DNA of 7,792 nucleotides from Pseudomonadota bacterium (GTDB taxonomy: Bacteria; Pseudomonadota; Gammaproteobacteria; Burkholderiales; Burkholderiaceae_E): assembly GCA_023389175.1 (NCBI GenBank), contig JAEWEW010000119.1, forward strand, positions 1-7,792. The letters run 5' to 3'. Both the position numbers and the translations under genes were made by a program. Positions 1 through 6,215 of this stretch are shown here, in pieces. Positions within the stretch are counted from its first letter, which is position 1, and each line of letters opens with the position of its first letter. The notes under the pieces are model-generated. The model saw only the letters and a list, made by a program, of their open reading frames with translations. It ran no database searches and had not been told where the DNA came from.

Positions 1-2
1 CA

Positions 3-21
3 TTGCAACAGTTTTGCAACA
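3..21. repeat. Short direct repeat TTGCAACA x2
   Basis: The octamer TTGCAACA occurs at 3-10 and again at 14-21, an 11-bp period that would put both copies on the same DNA face. It sits at the extreme left edge, beyond the 3' end of the tRNA gene. Its context continues outside the window, so no role can be assigned. Two copies of an 8-mer may be chance. Confidence 0.25.
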
Positions 22-53
22 CCCGCGGCGCTTCCTGTCTCGCTGATCGCTCT

Positions 54-78
54 GAAACCCGCATGAACACTGGGTTTC
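54..78 (-). terminator. Terminator-like hairpin behind tRNA-Val
   Basis: GAAACCC (54-60) and GGGTTTC (72-78) form a perfect 7-bp stem around an 11-nt loop. The hairpin begins 3 nt beyond the CCA end of the minus-strand tRNA, where a transcript 3' end is expected. Read on the minus strand, the closing arm GGGTTTC is followed by AGAGCG and has no long U tract. Read on the plus strand, the stem is followed by TTT. It could therefore instead, or also, end a plus-strand gene lying left of the window. The stem is seen directly; the function and direction are inferred. Confidence 0.4.
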
Positions 79-80
79 TT

Positions 81-155
81 TGGTGGGCGGCGCAGGGTTC
101 GAACCTGCGACCCCTGCCGTGTGAAGGCAGTGCTCTACCACTGAGCTAACCGCCC
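81..155 (-). tRNA. tRNA-Val, anticodon CAC
   Basis: The reverse complement folds as a complete 75-nt tRNA with encoded CCA. The acceptor stem is GGGCGGT/GCCGCCC (six Watson-Crick pairs plus one T-G), with discriminator A. The D arm is GCTC...GAGC with loop AGTGGTA. The anticodon stem CTGCC/GGCAG encloses loop TTCACAC, which puts CAC at positions 34-36 and so reads the valine codon GUG. The variable loop is GGGTC, and the T arm is GCAGG/CCTGC with loop TTCGAAC. All stems pair and no expected base is missing. It is transcribed away from the protein-coding array. GUG is a heavily used valine codon in the neighbouring GC-rich genes, so a dedicated CAC reader makes sense. Confidence 0.97.
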
Positions 156-177
156 GGTTGCGCGTGGCACTGGCGGC

Positions 178-194
178 AGTTTAAACGATTTTCC
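178..194. promoter_or_regulatory. AT-rich patch, possible divergent promoter elements
   Basis: This is the only AT-rich stretch in the 188-bp gap (156-343) between the divergent tRNA and thiolase genes. The palindromic hexamer TTTAAA (180-185) matches TATAAT at 4 of 6 positions. On the minus strand it would place the tRNA-Val start about 18 nt ahead of the mature 5' end, followed by a GC-rich discriminator. On the plus strand it lies 16 nt after TTGCGC (158-163), a poor -35 match. No good -35 box is visible in either direction. The rest of the gap is GC-rich and shows no open gene. This is a weak call from sequence alone. Confidence 0.25.
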
Positions 195-343
195 GGGGCA
201 TCCAGCCGCCCGCAGCGCTGGGCTAACATCGCCCCTGAGGCGGCAGCTTTCCCGGCAGTTCCGGCGGCGTTTCCATCCGGGGTCCCCCGGTTGCCTCCGC
301 TCACCGCCGGCGCGGAGCCGGCCACCGGACAAGGAAGCACCAC

Positions 344-1516
344 ATGTCACGCGAAGCCCGCATCGTCGGCTGGTCCCACATCCCCTTCGGCAAGCTGATC
401 GAGCCGGACACCGAGGCGCTCATGGCCAGGGTCTCGCTGGACGCGCTCCGCCACGCCGGGGTAACCAGCGAGGCCGTGGACGGCATCTACGTCGGCGTCG
501 TCAACGCCGGCTTCCAGAAGCAGGACTTCCAGGGCGCGCTGGTGGCGCTTGCCGACGAGCGCCTCGCCCACACGCCGGCCACGCGGCTGGAGAACGCCTG
601 CGCCACCGGTTCGGCCGCCATCTATGCCGCCGCCGACTTCGTCGAGTCCGGCCGCGGCCGGATCGCGCTGGTGGTCGGCGCGGAGAAGATGACCTCGCAG
701 CCCAACCCGGTGATCGCGGACATCCTGCTCTGCGCCAGCTACCGCCGGGAGGAGGGGGACACGCCGAACGGCTTCGCCGGCGTTTTCGCCCGGATCACCC
801 GCGAGTACTTCGACCGTTACGGCGACCATTCGGAGGACCTCGCCCGGATCGCCGCGAAGAACCACCGCAACGGCGTCGCCAACCCCTACGCCCAGGTTCG
901 CAAGGACCTCGGCTTCGAGTTCTGCAATACGGTCTCGGAGCGTAACCCGTATGTGGCCGAGCCGCTGCGCCGGACCGACTGCTCGCTGGTCTCGGACGGC
1001 GCCGCGGCGCTGGTGATCGCGGACGCGGAGACGGCGAAGACGCTGCCGCGGTCGCTGCGCTTCCGGGCCCGTGCCCATGTCAACGACCTGCTGCCGCTCA
1101 GCCGCCGGGATCCGATCCGCTTCGAGGGTGCCCGCCGGGCCTGGGCGGCGGCGCATGCGCAGGCGGGGACGACGCTCGACGACCTGGACCTGGTGGAGTC
1201 GCACGACTGCTTCACCATCGCCGAGCTGATCGAGTACGAGGCGATGGGCCTGGCCGCCCCCGGCGAAGGCTACGAGGTGGTGCGGGAAGGCCTGACGGAG
1301 AGAGACGGCCGGCTGCCGGTCAACGTCTCCGGCGGCCTCAAGGCCAAGGGCCATCCGATCGGCGCGACCGGCGTATCGATGCACGCGCTCGTCTGCATGC
1401 AGCTGATGGGGGAGGCCGGCGAGATGCAGGTGCCGCGCGCCAACCTGGCAGGCGTCTTCAACATGGGCGGCGCCGCGGTGGCCAACTACGTCAGCATCCT
1501 GGAGCGCAGCACTTGA
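344..1516 (+). CDS. SCP2/SCP-x type thiolase (acetyl-CoA acetyltransferase family)
   Basis: A 390-aa thiolase-superfamily enzyme. Such proteins cleave 3-ketoacyl-CoA with CoA, or run the reverse condensation, in the cytoplasm. The nucleophilic cysteine is Cys86 in NACATGS. The second loop reads HDCF (287-290) where classical thiolases have NEAF. The C-terminal loop is GGLKAKGHPIGATG (330-343) with His337. No CxG motif is present near the C terminus, which reads FNMGGAAVANY instead. HDCF plus loss of CxG is the fingerprint of the SCP2-thiolase branch, where the HDCF cysteine (here Cys289) is thought to serve as the second catalytic cysteine. The start ATG is preceded by AAGGA (331-335) with an 8-nt spacer. 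It is the first gene of the plus-strand array and its stop overlaps gltX by 4 bp. The substrate cannot be told: no acyl-CoA dehydrogenase, CoA ligase or DUF35/OB-fold partner is visible in this window. Confidence 0.9.
   Translation: MSREARIVGWSHIPFGKLIEPDTEALMARVSLDALRHAGVTSEAVDGIYVGVVNAGFQKQDFQGALVALADERLAHTPATRLENACATGSAAIYAAADFVESGRGRIALVVGAEKMTSQPNPVIADILLCASYRREEGDTPNGFAGVFARITREYFDRYGDHSEDLARIAAKNHRNGVANPYAQVRKDLGFEFCNTVSERNPYVAEPLRRTDCSLVSDGAAALVIADAETAKTLPRSLRFRARAHVNDLLPLSRRDPIRFEGARRAWAAAHAQAGTTLDDLDLVESHDCFTIAELIEYEAMGLAAPGEGYEVVREGLTERDGRLPVNVSGGLKAKGHPIGATGVSMHALVCMQLMGEAGEMQVPRANLAGVFNMGGAAVANYVSILERST
1501..1504 (+). promoter_or_regulatory. Shine-Dalgarno GGAG for gltX TTG start
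   Basis: GGAG lies inside the last codons of the thiolase gene, 8 nt ahead of the TTG at 1513. It supports TTG as the gltX start. No in-frame ATG or GTG occurs between 1513 and the conserved TRFAPSPTG segment. Confidence 0.6.
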
Positions 1517-2985
1517 GCGATCCGACGAGCACCGGTGGGTCGCAACGCGTCCGCACCCGCTTCGCGCCGAGCCCGACCGGCTTCCTGCACATCGGCGGGG
1601 TGCGCACCGCGCTCTACGCCTGGGCCTACGCCCGTCACTACCACGGCGACTTCATCCTGCGCATCGAGGACACGGACGTGGAGCGCTCGACGCCGGAGGC
1701 GGTCGCCGCGATCCTGGAAGGCATGACCTGGCTGGGCCTGACGCCGGACGAGGGCCCGTTCTACCAGATGCAGCGGATGGACCGCTACCGCGAGGTGGTG
1801 GCCCGCATGCTGGCCGAAGGCCACGCCTACCACTGCTACACGACGCCGGAGGAGCTGGGCGCGCTGCGCGAAGCCCAGCGCGCCCGGGGCGAGAAGCCGC
1901 GCTACGACGGCCGCTGGCGGCCGGAGCACGCGAAGGGCAGGCAGCCGCCGCCGGGCGTGAAGCCGGTGGTGCGCTTCCGCAACCCGGACGACGGGGTCGT
2001 GGCCTGGAACGACCTGGTGAAGGGGCCGATAGCGATCGCCAACGCGGAGCTGGATGACCTGATCATCGCCCGCTCGGACGGCACGCCCACCTACAACTTC
2101 TGCGTGGTGGTGGATGACCTGGAGATGCGCATCACGCACGTGATCCGCGGCGACGACCATGTCAACAACACGCCGCGCCAGATCAACCTGATGCGGGCGC
2201 TCGGCGCGGAGCCGCCGGTCTACGGCCACCTGCCGATGATCCACGGTCCGGACGGCCAGAAGCTCTCCAAGCGCCACGGCGCGGTCTCGGTGCTGGAATA
2301 CGAGGAGGCCGGCTACCTGCCGGAGGCACTGGTCAACTACCTCGCGCGCCTCGGCTGGAGCCATGGCGACGACGAGATCTTCAGCCGCAATCAGCTGGTC
2401 GCCTGGTTCGACGGCACGCATCTCTCGCAGTCGCCTTCACAGCTCGACTTCGACAAGCTGCGCTGGGTGAACCAGCAGTACCTGCGGGCCACCGACGACG
2501 CGGCGCTGGCCGAGGCGGTGCAGCCCCGGCTCGCGCGCCTGCTGGCAGAGCAGGGCGCAACGGCGTCGGCGGATGACCTGGCGCGGCTGCCCGCGATCTG
2601 CCACCTCTGGAAGGACCGCGCCGGCACGCTGCAGGAGCTGGCCCAGCTTGCCGGGATCTTCTTCCTGCCGCCGGCGGCACCGTCGCTCGAGGCGCGGACC
2701 CGGCACCTGACCGACGCGGCACTGGACGCGATGCTGCGCCTTGCGGACCGGCTCGAATCCACCGACTGGACCGCGGAGGCGATCGGCGCTGCGCTCAAGG
2801 CCGTGCTGAAGGACGCCGGTCTCAAGATGCCGCAACTCGCGGTGCCGGTGCGGCTCGCGGTCTTCGGCCTGGAGCAGACGCCGTCGGTGGACGCGATGCT
2901 CGCGCAGATGCCGCGCGCGGTGGTGCTGGAGCGGCTGCGCAGCACCGGCGCGGGAGCCGGTGGCGCATCGCCCGACGCAGGCTGA
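1513..2985 (+). CDS. gltX: Glutamate--tRNA ligase (GluRS)
   Basis: A class I aminoacyl-tRNA synthetase that charges tRNA-Glu with glutamate using ATP in the cytosol. At 490 aa it is slightly longer than the 471-aa E. coli enzyme. The catalytic core begins at TRFAPSPTGFLHIGG, with the HIGH-type motif HIGG at 26-29. Conserved DDLIIARSDGTPTYNF follows around 181-196, IRGDDHVNNTPRQIN around 211-225, and the KMSKS-type motif KLSKR at 250-254. The C-terminal anticodon-binding half includes LKMPQLAVPVRLAVFG (437-452). The zinc site is degraded. Aligning by eye to E. coli Cys98, Cys100, Cys125 and His127 gives Cys108, Thr110, Trp135 and Pro137, so three of four ligands are gone. The start is TTG, overlapping the thiolase stop as TTGA. 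About ten residues precede the usual N terminus, and a Gly/Ala-rich tail (479-490) ends the protein. Whether it also charges tRNA-Gln cannot be decided by eye. Confidence 0.97.
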   Translation: MSDPTSTGGSQRVRTRFAPSPTGFLHIGGVRTALYAWAYARHYHGDFILRIEDTDVERSTPEAVAAILEGMTWLGLTPDEGPFYQMQRMDRYREVVARMLAEGHAYHCYTTPEELGALREAQRARGEKPRYDGRWRPEHAKGRQPPPGVKPVVRFRNPDDGVVAWNDLVKGPIAIANAELDDLIIARSDGTPTYNFCVVVDDLEMRITHVIRGDDHVNNTPRQINLMRALGAEPPVYGHLPMIHGPDGQKLSKRHGAVSVLEYEEAGYLPEALVNYLARLGWSHGDDEIFSRNQLVAWFDGTHLSQSPSQLDFDKLRWVNQQYLRATDDAALAEAVQPRLARLLAEQGATASADDLARLPAICHLWKDRAGTLQELAQLAGIFFLPPAAPSLEARTRHLTDAALDAMLRLADRLESTDWTAEAIGAALKAVLKDAGLKMPQLAVPVRLAVFGLEQTPSVDAMLAQMPRAVVLERLRSTGAGAGGASPDAG

Positions 2986-3007
2986 CTCGAAGACAGGATC
3001 GGATCGC

Positions 3008-4120
3008 ATGGCAGGCAACACGCTCGGCAGGCTCTTCTGCGTCACCACCTTCGGCGAGTCGCACGGGCCGGCGATCGGCTGCGTGGTGGACGGCTGCCCC
3101 CCGGGCCTGCCGCTTTCGGAGGCCGATATCCAGCCGGACCTGGACCGACGCCGGCCCGGCACGTCCCGCCATGTCACCCAGCGCCAGGAGGAGGACCGGG
3201 TGGAAATCCTCTCCGGGGTCTTCGAGGGCGTCACCACCGGCACGCCGATCGCGCTCCTCATCCGCAACCAGGATGCGCGCAGCAAGGACTACGGCAACAT
3301 CGCGCGCACCTTCCGTCCGGGCCATGCCGACTACACCTATTTCCAGAAGTACGGGGTGCGCGACTATCGCGGCGGCGGCCGCTCGTCGGCCCGCCTGACC
3401 GCACCGGTGGTCGCCGCCGGCGCGGTCGCCCGCAAGTGGCTCGCCGGCGCCTACGGCACGGCGGTGCGCGGCTATCTCTCGCAGCTCGGCGAGATCGCGG
3501 TGCCTTTCGCGCGCTGGTCGGACGTCGCGAAGAATCCGTTCGGCGTCGCCGACGCGTCGGCGGTGCCGCAGCTCGAGGCCTACCTGGACCGGCTGCGCAA
3601 GGAGGGCGACTCCTGCGGCGCGCGCATCGAGGTGGTGGCAAGCGGCATTCCGCCGGGGCTCGGCGCTCCGATCTTCGACAAGCTCGATGCGGACATCGCG
3701 CATGCGATGATGGGCATCAACGCGGTGAAGGGCGTCGAGATCGGCGCGGGGTTCGCCAGCATCGCGCAGAAGGGCAGCGTGCACGGTGACGAGCTCACGC
3801 CGGAGGGCTTCGTCGGCAACAACGCCGGCGGCGTGCTCGGCGGCATTTCCAGCGGCCAGGACGTCACCGTCTCGATCGCGATCAAGCCGACCTCCAGCAT
3901 CCGCCAGCCGCGCCGCTCGATCGACCTCGACGGCCAGCCGGTGGCGGTGCAGACGCTCGGCCGGCACGACCCCTGTGTCGGCATCCGGGCGACCCCGATC
4001 GCCGAAGCGATGCTGCTGCTGGTCCTGATGGACCACTGCCTGATGCATCGCGCGCAGTGCGGCGACGTGGAGAGCGGCCTCGCGCCGATCCCGGCGTCGG
4101 CACCGGCGGCCGGCGCCTGA
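3008..4120 (+). CDS. aroC: Chorismate synthase
   Basis: A 370-aa enzyme of the shikimate pathway. It converts 5-enolpyruvylshikimate-3-phosphate to chorismate and needs reduced FMN. It matches E. coli AroC (361 aa) from the first residues, MAGNTLGRLF. Family signatures are all present: TTFGESHG (13-20) with the invariant His19, RRRPGTSR (47-54), RPGHADYTY (103-111) with His106, RDYRGGGRSSARLT (118-131), NNAGGVLGGISSGQD (271-285) and GRHDPCVGIRATPI (319-331 region). The ATG at 3008 is chosen because family homology starts there. A GTG at 2960 would add 16 non-homologous residues and overlap gltX. An AGGA (2995-2998) lies 9 nt before the ATG, and the gap to gltX is 22 bp, consistent with co-transcription. 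The protein ends in a short Ala/Pro/Gly tail. Confidence 0.97.
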   Translation: MAGNTLGRLFCVTTFGESHGPAIGCVVDGCPPGLPLSEADIQPDLDRRRPGTSRHVTQRQEEDRVEILSGVFEGVTTGTPIALLIRNQDARSKDYGNIARTFRPGHADYTYFQKYGVRDYRGGGRSSARLTAPVVAAGAVARKWLAGAYGTAVRGYLSQLGEIAVPFARWSDVAKNPFGVADASAVPQLEAYLDRLRKEGDSCGARIEVVASGIPPGLGAPIFDKLDADIAHAMMGINAVKGVEIGAGFASIAQKGSVHGDELTPEGFVGNNAGGVLGGISSGQDVTVSIAIKPTSSIRQPRRSIDLDGQPVAVQTLGRHDPCVGIRATPIAEAMLLLVLMDHCLMHRAQCGDVESGLAPIPASAPAAGA

Positions 4121-4134
4121 CGCAGCAACGCCCC

Positions 4135-5334
4135 TTGCCGCCAGCGAGCGCCCGCGCGGCGGACATCGCGCGGCTCTACGGCCTCTACTTCGCCTTCGTC
4201 GGCGCGAGCGGCCCGTACCTGCCGCTGCTCTTCAGCCATTGGGGCATGACCGCCTTCCAGATCGGTGCCCTGGTCGCGCTGGGGCACCTGATCCGGATCG
4301 TCGCGCCGCCGGTCTGGGGCTGGGCCGCCGACCGCCACGGCCACATCCGGGTGCTGCTGCAGGCCGGGGCCGCCGTGATGGCGGCGATGTGCCTGCTGCT
4401 GCCGCAGGCCGGCGGGCTCGATCCCGGCGCCCGCTTCGCCGCCGCCGCGGTGGTGATGGCGCTGCTCTACCTCGCCGCCGCCGGCCAGGTGCCGCTCACC
4501 GAATCGATGTCGTTGCGGCTTGCCGAAGGCGACGTCGGCCGCTACGGCCGGATGCGGGTGTGGGGCTCGGTCGGGTTCATCGTCGCGGTGGCCGGCTTCG
4601 GTCCGCTGCTGGACATCGCCGGCGTCGGCCTCGTGCCCTACCTGCTCGCGGCCACCTCGCTTGCGCTGCTGCTCGCCACCCGCCGGCTGCCGGCGAAGAC
4701 CGAGCTGCCGGCCCGCGAGCCGGGCGAACGGCTGCGTGACACGCTGCTGCAGCCGGCGCTGCTTGCCTTCCTCGCCGCGGCGCTCCTCACCATCGTTGCC
4801 CATGCGCCGTTCTACGCCTTCTTCTCGCTATACCTGGAGGGGCTGGGATACTCCCGCACCGCCATCGGCCTCTTTTGGGCGCTCGGCGTGGTGGCCGAGA
4901 TCGTCCTTTTCCTCTGCCAGAAGCGCTTCTTCGACCGTTTCCCCGCGACCGGCCTGCTCGCCGCGACGCTGGCGCTCTGCGTGCTGCGCTTCCTGATGAC
5001 CGCCGAGGCGGCCGGCATGGGCACGGCGGCTGCTACGGCCACGCTCGCGGCGGCGCAGGTGCTGCACGCGGCCACCTTTGCGCTCAACCACAGCGCATCG
5101 ATGGCGGTGCTCTACCAGCGCTTCGGCCCCCGCCACCTGGCACGCGCGCAGTCGCTGTATACCGCGATCGCCTATGGCGTGGGCGGCGCCCTCGGCGCTG
5201 TAGGGGCAGGCGTTGTCTGGCAGACTTGGGGAGCGGCGGCGACTTTCCGTGCCGCCGCGGTCGCCGCAGCCCTCGGATGGCTGGCGGCACTGGCGTTGCA
5301 TCGTTGGGCCGGCAGAAAAGAGGAGGGCAAATGA
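4135..5334 (+). CDS. MFS permease, HcaT-like (3-phenylpropionate transporter family)
   Basis: A major facilitator superfamily protein of about 399 aa with roughly 12 hydrophobic segments, expected in the inner membrane as an H+-coupled importer. It resembles E. coli HcaT in several places: a first helix LYGLYFAFVGASGPYLPL, a loop-2/3 motif GWAADRHG (62-69), RYGRMRVWGSVGFI before helix 5, YSRTAIGLFWALGVVAE ending near residue 255, and QVLHAATFALNHSASM in the C-terminal half. The substrate is unknown; HcaT homology is family-level only, and proximity to aroC does not prove an aromatic substrate. The start is uncertain. No in-frame ATG precedes helix 1. TTG 4135 (14 nt after the aroC stop), CTG 4117 (overlapping it) and GTG 4057 (64 bp inside aroC) are the options, and none has a convincing Shine-Dalgarno. 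TTG is chosen because GTG would add 26 Arg/Gly/Pro-rich residues. The stop overlaps the next gene as ATGA. Confidence 0.88.
   Translation: MPPASARAADIARLYGLYFAFVGASGPYLPLLFSHWGMTAFQIGALVALGHLIRIVAPPVWGWAADRHGHIRVLLQAGAAVMAAMCLLLPQAGGLDPGARFAAAAVVMALLYLAAAGQVPLTESMSLRLAEGDVGRYGRMRVWGSVGFIVAVAGFGPLLDIAGVGLVPYLLAATSLALLLATRRLPAKTELPAREPGERLRDTLLQPALLAFLAAALLTIVAHAPFYAFFSLYLEGLGYSRTAIGLFWALGVVAEIVLFLCQKRFFDRFPATGLLAATLALCVLRFLMTAEAAGMGTAAATATLAAAQVLHAATFALNHSASMAVLYQRFGPRHLARAQSLYTAIAYGVGGALGAVGAGVVWQTWGAAATFRAAAVAAALGWLAALALHRWAGRKEEGK
5321..5326 (+). promoter_or_regulatory. Consensus Shine-Dalgarno AGGAGG for the M48 protease
   Basis: AGGAGG inside the 3' end of the permease gene, 4 nt before ATG 5331, is the strongest ribosome-binding site in the window. 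It favours ATG 5331 over the in-frame ATG at 5340, which would leave a 13-nt spacer. Confidence 0.7.
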
Positions 5335-6155
5335 GGGCCATGGGAAGAATCGGTGCCGGCGTTCTCGTCGCCGGCAGCCTGCTCGCAGGCGCGTGCACCA
5401 CCGTCGAGACCACAGAAGGCGGCGCCATCGGCATCGACCGCAAGCAGCGCATGTCCGCGCTGGTGTCGGAGGAGGAGCTGCAGAAGGGCGCGGTGGCCGC
5501 CTACAACGAGGTGCTCACCAAGGAGAAGAGCGAGGGCGACCTGAACGCGGATCCGGCGATGACCGCGCGGGTGCGCGCGATCGCCCAGCGCCTGATCCCG
5601 CAGACCGGCGCCTTCCGTGCGGACGCGCCCAAGTGGAAGTGGGAGGTCAACGTCATCAAGTCGGACGAGCTGAACGCCTGGTGCATGCCGGGCGGCAAGA
5701 TCGCCTTCTACAGCGGCATCATCACGCGGCTCAAGCTCACGGACGCCGAGATCGCCGCCATCATGGGCCACGAGATCGCGCATGCGCTGCGCGAGCATGC
5801 CCGCGAGCGGGCCTCGGAGCAGGCGACCACCGGGCTGGTGGTGGGCGTGGGCGCGGCGATTCTCGGCGCCGGCCAGGTCGGTGCCGATCTCACGCAGATG
5901 GCCTACCACGCGGTGTTCGGCCTGAAGCACAGCCGGCTGCACGAGACCGAGGCGGACCGCATCGGCGTCGAGCTCGCCGCGCGCGGGGGTTTCGATCCGC
6001 GCGCGGCAATCTCGCTCTGGGAGAAGATGGGCGCGGTCGCGGGCAGCAACGGCCCGCAGTTCCTCTCCACGCACCCGTCGCCGGAGACGCGGATGGCGGA
6101 CTTGGCGGACTACTCGGCCCGCGTGATGCCGCTCTACGAGAAGGCGCGGCGCTAG
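5331..6155 (+). CDS. M48 family metallopeptidase, putative lipoprotein (LoiP/YggG-like)
   Basis: A 274-aa zinc metalloprotease of family M48, similar in size and plan to E. coli LoiP (252 aa), an envelope quality-control protease. Residues 1-21 form a lipoprotein signal peptide: basic MRAMGR, then a hydrophobic stretch, then LLAGA|C with Cys22 as the acylation site. The box is atypical (Ala at -3, Gly at -2). Position +2 is Thr rather than Asp, which would predict Lol sorting to the outer membrane. The catalytic domain has WCMPGGKIAFYSGI (117-130), the zinc motif HEIAH (147-151; His147, Glu148, His151), and HETEADRIG (204-212), where Glu205 is the expected third ligand. THPSPETR (247-254) is the conserved M48 tail motif. 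All catalytic residues are present, so it should be active. A glycine/alanine-rich hydrophobic stretch lies near 167-183. The gene overlaps the permease by 4 bp and is probably translationally coupled to it. Its substrates are unknown. Confidence 0.92.
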   Translation: MRAMGRIGAGVLVAGSLLAGACTTVETTEGGAIGIDRKQRMSALVSEEELQKGAVAAYNEVLTKEKSEGDLNADPAMTARVRAIAQRLIPQTGAFRADAPKWKWEVNVIKSDELNAWCMPGGKIAFYSGIITRLKLTDAEIAAIMGHEIAHALREHARERASEQATTGLVVGVGAAILGAGQVGADLTQMAYHAVFGLKHSRLHETEADRIGVELAARGGFDPRAAISLWEKMGAVAGSNGPQFLSTHPSPETRMADLADYSARVMPLYEKARR

Positions 6156-6166
6156 GGAGGCAGCAG

Positions 6167-6182
6167 CCGCCCGAGCGGGCGG
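6167..6182 (+). other. GC-rich hairpin between the protease gene and leuC
   Basis: CCGCCC (6167-6172) and GGGCGG (6177-6182) form a 6-bp all-GC stem with loop GAGC, 12 nt after the protease stop codon. No U tract follows, so it is not a convincing intrinsic terminator. It could protect an upstream mRNA 3' end or be chance in GC-rich DNA. Confidence 0.3.
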
Positions 6183-6198
6183 GATCAGGGGGTGGGCG

Positions 6199-6207
6199 TG
6201 GCATAAT
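6199..6207 (+). promoter_or_regulatory. leuC: Candidate extended -10 promoter of leuC
   Basis: TGG followed by CATAAT (6202-6207) matches the extended -10 form TGnTATAAT at all but one position. It stands out in GC-rich surroundings. No -35 box is visible 16-18 nt upstream, which extended -10 promoters can tolerate. Transcription would begin around 6213-6216, at or next to the leuC start codon. Confidence 0.4.
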
Positions 6208-6215
6208 CATGGGCT

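Noticed and set aside
224..229. TAACAT as a -10 box for the thiolase
   Set aside because: There is no acceptable -35 hexamer at 16-18 nt upstream and no extended -10 TG. The match is too weak to list.
306..322. Hairpin GCCGGC-GCGGA-GCCGGC just upstream of the thiolase ribosome-binding site
   Set aside because: A 6-bp stem from a self-complementary GC hexamer is expected by chance in DNA this GC-rich. There is no sign of a known leader element.
347..2421. Minus-strand open frames opposite the thiolase and gltX
   Set aside because: They are shadows of two well-supported genes in GC-rich DNA, with no independent homology or start signal.
2960..3007. A GTG start 16 codons upstream for aroC
   Set aside because: The added residues have no counterpart in AroC and would overlap the gltX end. 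ATG 3008 matches the family N terminus exactly.
2822..4803. Long minus-strand open frames (about 400 codons) opposite aroC and the permease
   Set aside because: They lie opposite genes with clear homology, are rich in Arg, Ala, Gly and His as expected from reversed GC-rich codons, and show no recognisable domain. High GC content removes stop codons from shadow frames.
4875..5330. An N-terminal extension of the M48 protease frame into the permease gene
   Set aside because: The extension is an Arg/Gly-rich shadow of the permease. AGGAGG and a signal peptide place the start at 5331.
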